A stretch of 42,453 nt of DNA from Streptomyces thermodiastaticus (GTDB taxonomy: Bacteria; Actinomycetota; Actinomycetes; Streptomycetales; Streptomycetaceae), in assembly GCF_014656135.1 (NCBI RefSeq), contig NZ_BNBV01000040.1, positions 1 to 42,453 on the forward strand, in the 5' to 3' direction. Below, one piece after another: positions 17,046 to 24,767 of this stretch. The position numbers and the translations under genes are program-made. Below the pieces are notes generated by a model that saw only the letters and a list, made by a program, of their open reading frames with translations, made no database searches and had not been told where the DNA came from. Position 1 is the stretch's first letter, and each line of letters starts with the position of its first letter.

Positions 17046-17139
17046 GTTCTTCTCGCCTCTGATCCGCCGTGGCGGGCCTGTGCGGCCCTCCTGTGTGCAC
17101 TCTAGCCCAGTCAAGTCGCATCCAATGCAGTCGTTCCCG

Positions 17140-17161
17140 ATTCAGTTGCGCGCAACTAAAT
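17140..17161. promoter_or_regulatory. Palindromic operator of the OhrR-like regulator
   Basis: The core AGTTGCGCGCAACT (17144-17157) is a perfect 14-bp palindrome, and the flanks extend it to 22 bp with one mismatched pair. It lies between the divergent regulator and esterase, about 95 bases from each start. The length and symmetry fit MarR-family operators. TATGTTAT at 17170-17177 may hold the -10 box of the esterase. Confidence 0.7.
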
Positions 17162-17249
17162 CGAGCGCTATGTTATCTCCGTGCCCGCCGGAACGGCCCG
17201 CACAAACCCGCCGGAGCCACCTGCCCCGGCCTCTATGGAGGAGACCCTG

Positions 17250-18227
17250 ATGAGCGAGAACAGCACGACCTTCGGCCCCCGCCCGGTTCTCGAGCCCGCC
17301 GCCCGGGAGTTCGCGGAGGCGACCGCCAACCCGCCGTACCTGTTCGACCTCGGTCCGGCCGAGGGTCGCAAGACGGTCGACGAGGTGCAGTCCGGCGAGA
17401 TCGACAAGCCGGACGTCGACGAGGAGTGGGTGACCGTTCCCGGCGGCCCCACCGGCAGCGTGCGGGCCCGGATCGTCCGCCCGGCCGGTGCCACCGGCGC
17501 CCTCCCGGTGATCCTCTACATCCACGGCGCCGGCTGGGTGTTCGGCAACGCCCACACCCACGACCGGCTGGTGCGCGAACTCGCCGTCGGAGCGGGCGCC
17601 GCCGTCGTCTTCCCCGAGTACGCCCTCTCGCCCGAGGCCCGCTACCCGGTCGCCATCGAGCAGAACTACACCGTCGCCCGGTGGATCGTGCAGGAAGGCG
17701 CGAGCAGGAACCTGGACGCCACCCGCATCGCGGTCGCCGGTGACTCGGTCGGCGGCAACATGAGCGCCGCCCTGACCCTCATGGCCAAGGAACGCGGCGA
17801 CGTCCCCCTGGTGCAGCAGGTGCTCTTCTACCCGGTCACCGACGCGAGCTTCGACACCCCGTCCTACCACCAGTTCGCCACCGGCTACTTCCTGCGCCGC
17901 GACGCCATGCAGTGGTTCTGGGACCAGTACACCACCAGCGAGAGCGAGCGCGCCGAGATCACCGCCTCCCCGCTGCGCGCCACCACCGAGCAGCTCGCCG
18001 GCCTGCCGCCGGCGCTGGTCATCACCGCCGAGGCGGACGTCCTGCGCGACGAGGGCGAGGCCTACGCCAACAAGCTCCGCGAAGCCGGTGTGCCCGTCAC
18101 CGCGATCCGGTACCAGGGCATCATCCACGACTTCGTGATGCTCAACGCGCTGCGCGGGACCCACGCCGCCGAGGCCGCCATCACCCAGGCGATCACCACC
18201 CTGCGCGCCGCCTTCCGCACGGCCTGA
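17250..18227 (+). CDS. Alpha/beta hydrolase, hormone-sensitive-lipase family esterase
   Basis: A 325-residue family IV esterase. The oxyanion motif is HGAG (92-95, usually HGGG), and the nucleophile elbow is GDSVGGN with S166. D263 (EADVLRDEGE) and H293 (IIHDFVML) complete the triad. There is no signal peptide, so it is probably cytoplasmic and acts on short-chain esters. The ATG at 17250 follows GGAGGAGA. It is divergent from the OhrR-like regulator, which may derepress it under oxidative stress. It ends before a strong bidirectional hairpin. Confidence 0.9.
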   Translation: MSENSTTFGPRPVLEPAAREFAEATANPPYLFDLGPAEGRKTVDEVQSGEIDKPDVDEEWVTVPGGPTGSVRARIVRPAGATGALPVILYIHGAGWVFGNAHTHDRLVRELAVGAGAAVVFPEYALSPEARYPVAIEQNYTVARWIVQEGASRNLDATRIAVAGDSVGGNMSAALTLMAKERGDVPLVQQVLFYPVTDASFDTPSYHQFATGYFLRRDAMQWFWDQYTTSESERAEITASPLRATTEQLAGLPPALVITAEADVLRDEGEAYANKLREAGVPVTAIRYQGIIHDFVMLNALRGTHAAEAAITQAITTLRAAFRTA

Positions 18228-18306
18228 CCCCCGGTGCGCGACCGGCGGCCGCGTCCCGGCCCGGCTCGGTCACCGAGCGCGCCGGTCCCGGACGGCACAG
18301 CGCGCG

Positions 18307-18362
18307 CTGCGGCCCGCTCGCAGGCCACACCGTAGAACGGTGTGCCGTGCGGCGGGCCGCAG
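18307..18362. terminator. Nested bidirectional hairpin terminator
   Basis: CTGCGGCCCGC (18307-18317) pairs with GCGGGCCGCAG (18352-18362), and inside that CACACCGT (18326-18333) pairs with ACGGTGTG (18337-18344) over an AGA loop. It lies between the convergent esterase and permease genes, so it should stop both transcripts. No U tract is seen, as is usual in Streptomyces. Confidence 0.65.
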
Positions 18363-18388
18363 GCGTGCCGGGGGAGCGCGCCGGCCGG

Positions 18389-19750
18389 TCAGGTGGAGGC
18401 GCCGACCGGTTCCTCCGTCTCGGTGAGATGCAGCTCCGGCGGCTCCCGGCGCAGCCCGCCGGTCAGGACGCACAGGTGCACCACACCCACCACCAGCCAC
18501 GCGCCGCCCAGCAGCAGCGCGAGATGGTTCAGCTTGGTCAGCAGATACACATCGGCGACCGCGCCGAGCGCCGGGACGATCACATGGGCGAGGACGGAGC
18601 GCCGTGCGCCGGCCCTGCGGTGCCGCAGCCATGCCGCGATCACGCAGATGTTGACCACGGTGAAGGCGAGGAAGGCACCGAAGTTGATGAACGAGGTGGC
18701 GGTGTCCAGGGACAGGCAGGTGCCGAGCAACCCGACGACCGCGATGACCAGCAGGTTGAGCACCGGTGTGCCGAGCCGGGCGTTGAGGCGGCCGCAGACG
18801 CGGCGCGGCAGCACACCGTCACGGCCCATCACATACATCAGACGGCTGGTGCTCGCCTGGATCGCGACACACGAGGCGAGGCCGCCGATGAGCCCGATCG
18901 CGTTGGTGACGTCCGCGAAGTGCCGGCCGCCGGCGAGAGCCGCCACCTCGAACCCGGCGGTCGACTCGTCGCGGAAGGACGCGCCCGGATGCACCCACTG
19001 CAGCAGCAGCGAGATCACGAAGAACACGCCGCCGCCGATGAGCACGGTGAGCACGATGCCGCGCGGCACGTTCCGCCGGGCGTCGCGCACCTCCTCGCTC
19101 AGGGTGCTGATCGCGTCGAAGCCGAGGAAGGAATAGGCGGCGACGGCCGCGGCGGCCGTGACCGCGCCGGGGGAGACACCCGGGTGCCACAGGGCGTGCG
19201 CGCCGTCGCTCGCGGGCCTGCCGCCGATCGCGACGACGCACACCACGGCGAGCGCGAGCAGACCCAGCGCCGTCAGCCCCAGCAGGACCTTGTTGACGCG
19301 GTCCGCGATGACGAGACCGAGGGCGTTGACCACCGTGGTGAGAGCGATCACCACGACCAGCCACCCCCAGGCGGGCACGGCGGGAAACTGCACGTGCAGG
19401 TACAGGGCCTGGATCAGCCAGGCCACCATCGGCAGGAAGAGATAGTCCAGCAGCAGCGCCCAGCCGGCGAGAAACCCGGTGCGCGGGCCGAGCAGCCTGC
19501 GGGCGTAGGTGTACACCGAGCCGGACACGGGATGGTCACGGGCGAGCTTGCCGTAGCTGAGCGCCGTGAGGGTCATCGCCACCGTGGCCACCAGATAGGC
19601 GGTCGGGGCGACACCGGAGGAGGTCGAGGCGATCACGCCGAACGTGGAGACCACGATGGCCGGGGCCATGTAGGACAGGCCGAAGACGACGAGCGACACA
19701 AGCCCCAGCCGGGCGGTGAGCCCGCCGGAGGTCCGGGTGGCCGCCGTCAT
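18389..19750 (-). CDS. APC family amino acid/amine permease
   Basis: A 453-residue inner-membrane transporter with about 12 hydrophobic segments. The first segment (VVFGLSYMAPAIVVST) carries the unwound-helix pattern of APC transporters, and SGSVYTYARRLLGPRTGFLAGW and FLGFDAISTLSEEVRDARRN are hallmarks of the APC superfamily. It imports an amino acid, amine or related compound. The start ATG (19750) overlaps the stop of the nitrilase gene in ATGA, so the two are coupled, and the nitrilase substrate is probably what it transports. The substrate cannot be told from sequence. Confidence 0.88.
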   Translation of the reverse strand: MTAATRTSGGLTARLGLVSLVVFGLSYMAPAIVVSTFGVIASTSSGVAPTAYLVATVAMTLTALSYGKLARDHPVSGSVYTYARRLLGPRTGFLAGWALLLDYLFLPMVAWLIQALYLHVQFPAVPAWGWLVVVIALTTVVNALGLVIADRVNKVLLGLTALGLLALAVVCVVAIGGRPASDGAHALWHPGVSPGAVTAAAAVAAYSFLGFDAISTLSEEVRDARRNVPRGIVLTVLIGGGVFFVISLLLQWVHPGASFRDESTAGFEVAALAGGRHFADVTNAIGLIGGLASCVAIQASTSRLMYVMGRDGVLPRRVCGRLNARLGTPVLNLLVIAVVGLLGTCLSLDTATSFINFGAFLAFTVVNICVIAAWLRHRRAGARRSVLAHVIVPALGAVADVYLLTKLNHLALLLGGAWLVVGVVHLCVLTGGLRREPPELHLTETEEPVGAST

Positions 19751-20655
19751 GCCGGCTCCGCCGTTTCCTGTGCGCGGGGCGCCGCCGCTCCGGCTCCCCA
19801 GACGGCCGGATCGATACGGCCGTCGTAGAGGGGGAGCGGGACAGGGGCGTCGCCGGGGCGGAACTGCTGCCAGGGACGGTTGAGACCGGCGGTGCCCCAG
19901 CGGCGCACCCGGTCGCTCTCGCCCAGGTCGACGACGTCGGTGAGCACGCAGGACTCGGCGCTCACCGCCTGGGTGCGGACCCGGCCCTCCGGGTCGACCA
20001 GCAGGCTGCGCCCCAGCCCGGTGGGCGCCGCCGCGTTGACACTCGCGACGAAGACCTGGTTGGCGATGGCGTTCGCCCGGGCCAGCACGATCTCCTGCTC
20101 CCGGTCGCTGGTCGCGGTCTGCACCACGTTCACGATCAGCTGCGCGCCCAGGTGGGCGAGGTTGCGGGAGATCTCCGGGAACCAGGCGTCGTAGCAGACG
20201 GACAGCCCCACCCGGCCGTACTCGCCCATGTCCACCACCACGAACTCCGTGCCCGGCGTCGTCGTCTCCCACGGACGCCACGGGCAGATCTTGCGGTACG
20301 CGGCCACGCGCCGCCCGTCGGGCGCATAGACCGGCGCGGTGTTGTAGATCCGGCCGTCGCCGCCGCGCTCGTACACGCTGCCGGGTATCAGCCAGACACC
20401 GAGGTCCCCGGCCAGCTCGGCGAGCCGCCGGTCACGCGGGCCGTCCAGAGGCTCGGCCAGGTCTTCCGGGGCGGGCGTCGGGCCGTCCGCGGTGCCGCCG
20501 GGCGCGGCGGTGGTCAGGTGCAGCTCGGGATGGACGAACAGGCGGACCGCGGGCCGCTGCCGGGCGAGCCGCTCCAGTTCGGAGGTGAAGGAGTCGAGGG
20601 CGCCTACCGGGTGCGCGGGGGCCTGGACAAGAGCGAGAGACAGGGGTGAGGGCAT
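19747..20655 (-). CDS. Carbon-nitrogen hydrolase (nitrilase superfamily amidase)
   Basis: A 302-residue cytoplasmic hydrolase. The Glu-Lys-Cys triad is E44 (HPELHL), K122 (YRKICPW) and C154 (SVCYDAWFP). The WRPWETTTPG segment after the lysine recalls aliphatic amidase and formamidase members. It hydrolyses a non-peptide C-N bond of an amide or carbamoyl compound. It is the first gene of a two-gene operon with the permease and faces a TetR regulator. ATG 20655 has AGGAAGG upstream. With the acetamidase at 12830, it is the second amide-cleaving enzyme in the window. Confidence 0.88.
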   Translation of the reverse strand: MPSPLSLALVQAPAHPVGALDSFTSELERLARQRPAVRLFVHPELHLTTAAPGGTADGPTPAPEDLAEPLDGPRDRRLAELAGDLGVWLIPGSVYERGGDGRIYNTAPVYAPDGRRVAAYRKICPWRPWETTTPGTEFVVVDMGEYGRVGLSVCYDAWFPEISRNLAHLGAQLIVNVVQTATSDREQEIVLARANAIANQVFVASVNAAAPTGLGRSLLVDPEGRVRTQAVSAESCVLTDVVDLGESDRVRRWGTAGLNRPWQQFRPGDAPVPLPLYDGRIDPAVWGAGAAAPRAQETAEPA

Positions 20656-20671
20656 GGGTGCAACGCCTTCC

Positions 20672-20702
20672 TGATTTGTTAAACGAAATTTGATTAATGA
20701 AT
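20672..20702. promoter_or_regulatory. AT-rich divergent control region of the nitrilase and TetR genes
   Basis: About 31 bases of mostly A and T stand out from GC-rich flanks. TTTGTTAA (20675-20682) and TTTGATTAA (20689-20697) are similar half-sites in the same orientation. The position between two divergent starts suggests overlapping promoters and the TetR operator. I see no perfect palindrome. Confidence 0.5.
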
Positions 20703-20748
20703 CCGGGAGGTGTCAAGGGTCCATCCGCTGTGTGAGAAGATGAGCGCC

Positions 20749-21351
20749 ATGCCACGCCCCCGGAATCAAGCAGCCCGCCGTGCGCAGCTGGTGGAGGCGG
20801 CGGCACACACCGTGGTGGAACGCGGACTGACCAACGCGCGACTGCGGGACATAGCGGCGCGTGCCGGCGTCACACCGGCCTCGGTCCTGTACTACTACGC
20901 AGATGTCAATGAACTGTTGGCGGCGGTGTTCGAGCAGGGCACGGAGACCTATGTGCTGCGCCGCCGGACGGCCGTCGAGGCGTGCGCCGGTTCCTGGGAC
21001 CGGCTCGCGGCGTGCATCGCCTCCGGTGTCCCGTACCCGGGCGAGGCCGAGACGGCCAGCCGCCTGCTGTACGAGCTGCTGCCGGTGGCCTTCCGCAACG
21101 AGGCGGCCGGTGAACGGCAGCGGACCTTCCTCGTCCAGCAGACCGAACTGTACCGGCGGGTGCTGCAGGAAGGCGAGGACAGCGGCGACTTCCGCCTGAC
21201 CGCCCCGGCCGGCTTCCTGGCACGCGGCTTCGTGGCCCTGGAGGACGGCTACGGCATCGACGTCCTGTCGGGTGCCGCCACCGCCCAGGACATCGAGGAA
21301 CGCCTGCTGCACCACGCGCGCCTGGTCACCGGGGGCGCCGGCAGCGTGTGA
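20749..21351 (+). CDS. TetR family transcriptional regulator
   Basis: A 200-residue regulator with helix-turn-helix NARLRDIAARAGVTPASVLYYY at about residues 33-55 and a helical C-terminal domain. The tyrosine triplet after the recognition helix is unusual but within family range. It faces the nitrilase-permease operon and probably represses it in the absence of the amide or amine substrate. The ATG at 20749 is preferred over the one at 20740, since GTGAGAAGA is well spaced for the former. Confidence 0.85.
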   Translation: MPRPRNQAARRAQLVEAAAHTVVERGLTNARLRDIAARAGVTPASVLYYYADVNELLAAVFEQGTETYVLRRRTAVEACAGSWDRLAACIASGVPYPGEAETASRLLYELLPVAFRNEAAGERQRTFLVQQTELYRRVLQEGEDSGDFRLTAPAGFLARGFVALEDGYGIDVLSGAATAQDIEERLLHHARLVTGGAGSV

Positions 21352-21917
21352 TCCGGCCGGGCTCCCGGCGGCGGGCCCGGCGCTCCCCGCTGCCGCCATG
21401 TGTGCGCGCCGCCCGTCACCCGCCCCGCCCCCGGCACCGGCTGATCCTCGTGCACCAGGCGCCGGCCGAAGCGTGCGCCGCGACGCGGCCACGACCGGAG
21501 CTGCCCCCGCCGCCCCTGCCCGGCCACGCGGACGACCTCGACGAGAAAGTCCGGTGCACCCACCGCACCGGTACCCCGGCACCTGCCCCGAACTGTCCGC
21601 AGCACCGGTTGCCCTGCCGCGGTGCTGCGCCGTGTGGGGTACCGGGTGGGGTCACCCACACGTGCGTATTGCGTTGGTAAACGTCCACCGGATCGGTAAG
21701 TGGAGCGTACCGTTCAAGGTGTTGGCGGTTCCGGATGCGTGCAGGAACGCCGCCGTCGACCGCGTGCGACCGCCGTGTCCGGTAACCGGACACGTCCGCC
21801 TGCGGATTTCCGCTTCACTGAAGTGAAGGATTTCTCGGCAGGCGCTCCCCTCAACCATGACCGGTGGATCCAGTCGGCCTACCCGGCGGTTCCGCCCCGC
21901 GCCAGAACGGCAAGCCC
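21352..21917. other. 566-base gene-free stretch with hairpins
   Basis: No frame here shows recognisable protein. CGTGTGGG (21631-21638) and CCCACACG (21655-21662) form an 8-bp stem over 16 bases, a possible terminator for the TetR transcript although 280 bases away. Downstream GC falls and two exact palindromes follow (annotated separately) ahead of the HAD gene. Confidence 0.5.
21774..21828. promoter_or_regulatory. Two palindromes upstream of the HAD phosphatase gene
   Basis: CGTGTCCGGT and ACCGGACACG around a single A (21774-21794) form a 21-bp perfect palindrome. Twenty bases on, CTTCACT and AGTGAAG around GA (21813-21828) form a second one. They lie about 90-145 bases before the start at 21918. 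They could be operators or mRNA hairpins. Confidence 0.5.
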
Positions 21918-22700
21918 ATGACCCGAATCCCCGCGCTGGACCCTGACTGGACCCCTGAAGCCGTCGTCTTCGACTGCGACGGCACCCTGATCGACTCCGA
22001 GCAGCACTGGCAGCGAGCCCGTGCGATCGTGCTGCGTGCCTTCGGCCACGCCCCCGACGAGGAGTTCGCGCAACGCGCCAAGGGCCTGCACTACCGGGAC
22101 TGCGGCGCCCTGATGGCCGAACTCGTCGGCGCCCCCGAGCACGCCGAGGACATGACGCAGCAACTGCTCAGCGCCTTCCGCTCCCTGGTGGCCCGTGAGC
22201 CGGTGACCACACCCGGCGCCCGGGAACTGGTGTGGACGCTGCAGCGGGTCGCACCGCTGGCCGTGGCCAGCAACTGCCCCGAGGACGTCGTCCGGTTCTC
22301 CCTCGAGTCGGTGGACTTGCTCAAGTACGTCCGGCACATCGTCGTCCCGGACGACTCCATCCGTCCCAAACCGCACCCCGACACCTACGCGGAAGCCGTG
22401 CGCCGCCTCGGCGTCCCCGGCAGCAACGCCCTGGCCGTCGAGGACTCGGTCAACGGGATGAAGGCCGCGGTGGCCGCGGGCCTGCGGGTCGTCGGACTGG
22501 GACCGCGCCCCGCGACGCAGGACGCCGCCCTCGCCGACCTGTGGGTGGACTCGCTCGACGACCCGGCCCTGATGGACTGGGCGGCAAGCCGCCCCACGTC
22601 CCGGCCCGGCCGCCCCGAGACCCGGGCGGGCGACACGGCCGACGCGAAGGTTCCCAGGCCCGGCGGCCCCACCCGCCAGGATCCGGCGGGCGCTTCCTGA
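21918..22700 (+). CDS. HAD family phosphatase (beta-phosphoglucomutase-like)
   Basis: A 260-residue HAD hydrolase of subfamily IA. Motif I is FDCDGTLIDSE with nucleophile D19 and general acid D21; motif II is ASNCP, motif III K in RPKPHPD, and motif IV EDSVNG. A four-helix cap lies between motifs I and II. PHPDTYAEA with EDSVNGMKAA is typical of the beta-phosphoglucomutase and sugar-phosphatase group. The ATG at 21918 has no strong ribosome site; a GTG at 21864 is the alternative. The last 40 residues are a disordered Pro/Arg tail. The substrate is unknown. Confidence 0.85.
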   Translation: MTRIPALDPDWTPEAVVFDCDGTLIDSEQHWQRARAIVLRAFGHAPDEEFAQRAKGLHYRDCGALMAELVGAPEHAEDMTQQLLSAFRSLVAREPVTTPGARELVWTLQRVAPLAVASNCPEDVVRFSLESVDLLKYVRHIVVPDDSIRPKPHPDTYAEAVRRLGVPGSNALAVEDSVNGMKAAVAAGLRVVGLGPRPATQDAALADLWVDSLDDPALMDWAASRPTSRPGRPETRAGDTADAKVPRPGGPTRQDPAGAS

Positions 22701-22707
22701 CGCACCT

Positions 22708-22740
22708 GCGTCGCACCCGCGTCGCATCCGCGTCGCACCC
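22708..22740. repeat. Three 11-bp tandem repeats
   Basis: GCGTCGCACCC, GCGTCGCATCC and GCGTCGCACCC follow directly at 22708-22718, 22719-22729 and 22730-22740, seven bases after the HAD stop codon. Copies 1 and 3 are identical. Confidence 0.8.
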
Positions 22741-22808
22741 GTGCGCTGCCCTCGGCGGCACGGCGGTGTTCCCCGCGGCAGGGAACCCGCCGGGCGTCGG
22801 CGTCCGGT

Positions 22809-22838
22809 GCGGGGGAGGAGCACGCGGGGGAGGAGCAC
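22809..22838. repeat. Two 15-bp polypurine tandem repeats
   Basis: GCGGGGGAGGAGCAC occurs twice without gap (22809-22823, 22824-22838) and is followed by a diverged partial copy, GCAGGGAGGGAG. The top strand is a G/A tract that could form unusual structure. Confidence 0.8.
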
Positions 22839-22990
22839 GCAGGGAGGGAGAAAGGCGCGATGCCCCGCTGCGAGACGGGCCGGACGGTTGTGCGCGGACG
22901 TGGCGCGGCACACCACCGATGTCCTGCCGTGGCAGCCGCCGGTGCGCTCGGCGCAGGGTGTCCGGCAGGAGGCTCGTCCGCCAAGGCGGC

Positions 22991-23030
22991 ATGACGCGTG
23001 CGGAAACAGCGGATGACGACTGCGGAAACA
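22991..23030. repeat. 18-bp direct repeat, period 22
   Basis: ATGACGCGTGCGGAAACA (22991-23008) and ATGACGACTGCGGAAACA (23013-23030) differ at two adjacent positions out of 18. They lie inside the gene-free stretch and do not code for anything I recognise. Confidence 0.7.
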
Positions 23031-23168
23031 CGCGAGTCGCCGGTGCCGACGGCCGCACGGACACGCCGAGACCTCGTCCGGTTGCGCGTTGCCGCGCCCC
23101 GCGCATCCGGGGGGCGGGGCGCACGTTGCCGGCCTTCTCCGTGTCGCATGTTCCCCGCGCACGCGGCT

Positions 23169-23204
23169 TGCTCCGCTCGTCACCATGGTGGTGCGAGCGG
23201 AGCA
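23169..23204. other. 11-bp hairpin with inner palindrome
   Basis: TGCTCCGCTCG (23169-23179) pairs perfectly with CGAGCGGAGCA (23194-23204). The 14-base loop contains the palindrome CACCATGGTG (23181-23190). It could act as a terminator or cruciform; no gene ends nearby. Confidence 0.6.
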
Positions 23205-23807
23205 CACGTGCTCCCCGCGCATGCGGCACGGCTCGGGCCCGCCCCCGCGCGCAAGCACGACGAGCCGGTGCTCCTGGCGCAGGTGTCGGCGGTCCAGGCG
23301 CGTGCTCGGCGGGTGTGCGCACCTCCGGCCGCCGGCCGAGGGTGCACGGCCACGCAAGCCGCCCCGGTCCCGGCCGGGACGCCGATGGGCCCACGTTCTG
23401 GCCGAAGGACCCGCAGGTTCTGGGCGACTCGGACACGTTTCACGGCGATACGTGCAAACCGTCGCAGGGCGGCATACGTCACCTCCGGACGAGCCGGCCG
23501 CGACCGGCCGTGACCGCCATGTCGGGCCTCGGCACACCTCGGCGCACCGAGGCGTTGTCTTGCGCCCGCCTCGCAGCGCCGGAACCGGGCATGGCACAGG
23601 CCGGTCGGACCCTTCTCCGGACATCCGAGCGCACGTCGCACAGTTGATTCAGGCACTCCGCGAGGCGCCTGACGTGCGGCGCACCGGACACCCCGGGTAT
23701 GTGGCATGCGGGCACACCGGGCGGTCGGTCTGTGGCCGTTCGGGCATCAGACAAGGCGTTCGACCGCCGGACGATGACCGGTTTCCCATCGAACTGGGGC
23801 TCGGATA

Positions 23808-23836
23808 TTGACATTTGAGAGCGCTCTCGCTGTCAT
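23808..23836 (+). promoter_or_regulatory. Promoter with LacI-type operator in its spacer
   Basis: A consensus -35 box TTGACA (23808-23813) is followed 17 bp later by TGTCAT (23831-23836) as -10. Between them lies the perfect palindrome GAGAGCGCTCTC (23817-23828). Its central AGCGCT is the core of LacI-family operators of actinomycete glycan-degradation genes, such as the CebR/CelR site. A repressor bound here would block RNA polymerase directly. The thaumatin gene starts 118 bases downstream. No LacI gene is in the window, so the regulator acts from elsewhere. Confidence 0.7.
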
Positions 23837-23953
23837 GTCCTCGCCGGATCTCGGCGGCCGGAAGCGATGCTCGACGATGGCGTCCGCAGTCTCCTGTTCC
23901 GTGTCCGCCCGCCGGCCAACCCCCCACGTTCACACGCCTTCCACGGAGGAGTC

Positions 23954-24754
23954 GTGCGCAGATTCCTGACCACGCTCGCGACGGCGGCCGCCGCAGCCCT
24001 GGTTGCAGTGGCGGCCCACACGGGCGCGTCGGCCCAGGCCGGTGAGGACACCGCCCGGGCGGCCGAGCGAGCCGTGCCGGCCGCGGCCGTGGCGATCGAC
24101 CACACGGTCACATTCGTCAACAGCACCGGCCGGACGGTATGGGTCGGCAGCCAAGTCAACGCCGACGGCTCGAAGAACCTGTCCGGACTGCCCGTGCTGC
24201 AGCCGGGGCAGTCCGCCACCATCACCATCCCGGAGACGTCCGCGCCCGGCCACTGGCGCGGCAAGTTCTTCGCCCGCATGGGCTGCTCCGGCGCATCCGG
24301 CAGCACCTTCCACTGCGATCTGGGCGACTGCGGCAAGTACGCGGACCACTGCGAGACCGGTGAACAGCCCGTCAGCCTCGCGGAGTTCAACTTCGACAGC
24401 GCCGACGGCCTGGCGCCCTGGTACGACGTGAGCTACGTCAACGCCTTCTCGGTGCCCATCACCATCACGCCGGTCAACGCCGGCCCCGGCGGCGGTGGCT
24501 GCGGAGTCGTGGGATGCCCGGAGAACCTGCTGCCCTATTGTCCGCCCGAGAACCTCAGCCACTGGCCCGACGGCACGCCGAAGCTGTGCACGAACCCCAA
24601 CCGGGACGCGAAGACCCCGTACAGCGACATGATCGCGACGCACTGCCCGAAGGCGTACGGCTGGTCGCGCGCGGACCAGGAGCCCGGCAACCAGGTGATG
24701 CAGCAGTGCAGCACCTGCTCCGGCTTCACCGTCGAGTTCCACGCCGGCGCATGA
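23954..24754 (+). CDS. Secreted thaumatin-like protein
   Basis: A 266-residue precursor. An Arg-Arg start and a hydrophobic stretch (about residues 4-22) ending near GASAQA form a Sec signal peptide. The mature part has the thaumatin/PR-5 fold pattern: VTFVNSTGRTVWVGSQ at the N-terminus, FFARMGCSGASG, LGDCGKYADHC, LAEFNF, PWYDVSYVNAFSVPITITP, then cysteine-rich segments ending CSTCSGFTVEF. Plant members bind or cleave beta-1,3-glucan and permeabilise fungi. The GTG at 23954 sits behind GGAGGA; the frame is open upstream, but only this start gives a signal peptide. It is 13 bases from the glucanase gene, in one operon. Confidence 0.9.
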   Translation: MRRFLTTLATAAAAALVAVAAHTGASAQAGEDTARAAERAVPAAAVAIDHTVTFVNSTGRTVWVGSQVNADGSKNLSGLPVLQPGQSATITIPETSAPGHWRGKFFARMGCSGASGSTFHCDLGDCGKYADHCETGEQPVSLAEFNFDSADGLAPWYDVSYVNAFSVPITITPVNAGPGGGGCGVVGCPENLLPYCPPENLSHWPDGTPKLCTNPNRDAKTPYSDMIATHCPKAYGWSRADQEPGNQVMQQCSTCSGFTVEFHAGA

Positions 24755-24767
24755 CGGGAGGACGACG

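Larger units (their letters stand above)
22701..23807. other. 1.1-kb gene-free, repeat-rich stretch
   Basis: Many long frames are open in all directions, as expected at this GC content, but none has family motifs, a good ribosome site with a matching start, or sensible composition. The stretch instead holds several short tandem repeats and a hairpin (listed separately), plus TCCCCGCGCA-Y-GCGGC twice (23152-23167, 23212-23227, period 60). It may be a decayed gene region or a structured non-coding element. GC falls towards 23640-23830. Confidence 0.5.

Noticed and set aside
22738..23624. Several long frames on both strands in the gap before the thaumatin operon
   Set aside because: None has a motif, a good ribosome site or balanced amino-acid use; composition matches random high-GC frames.
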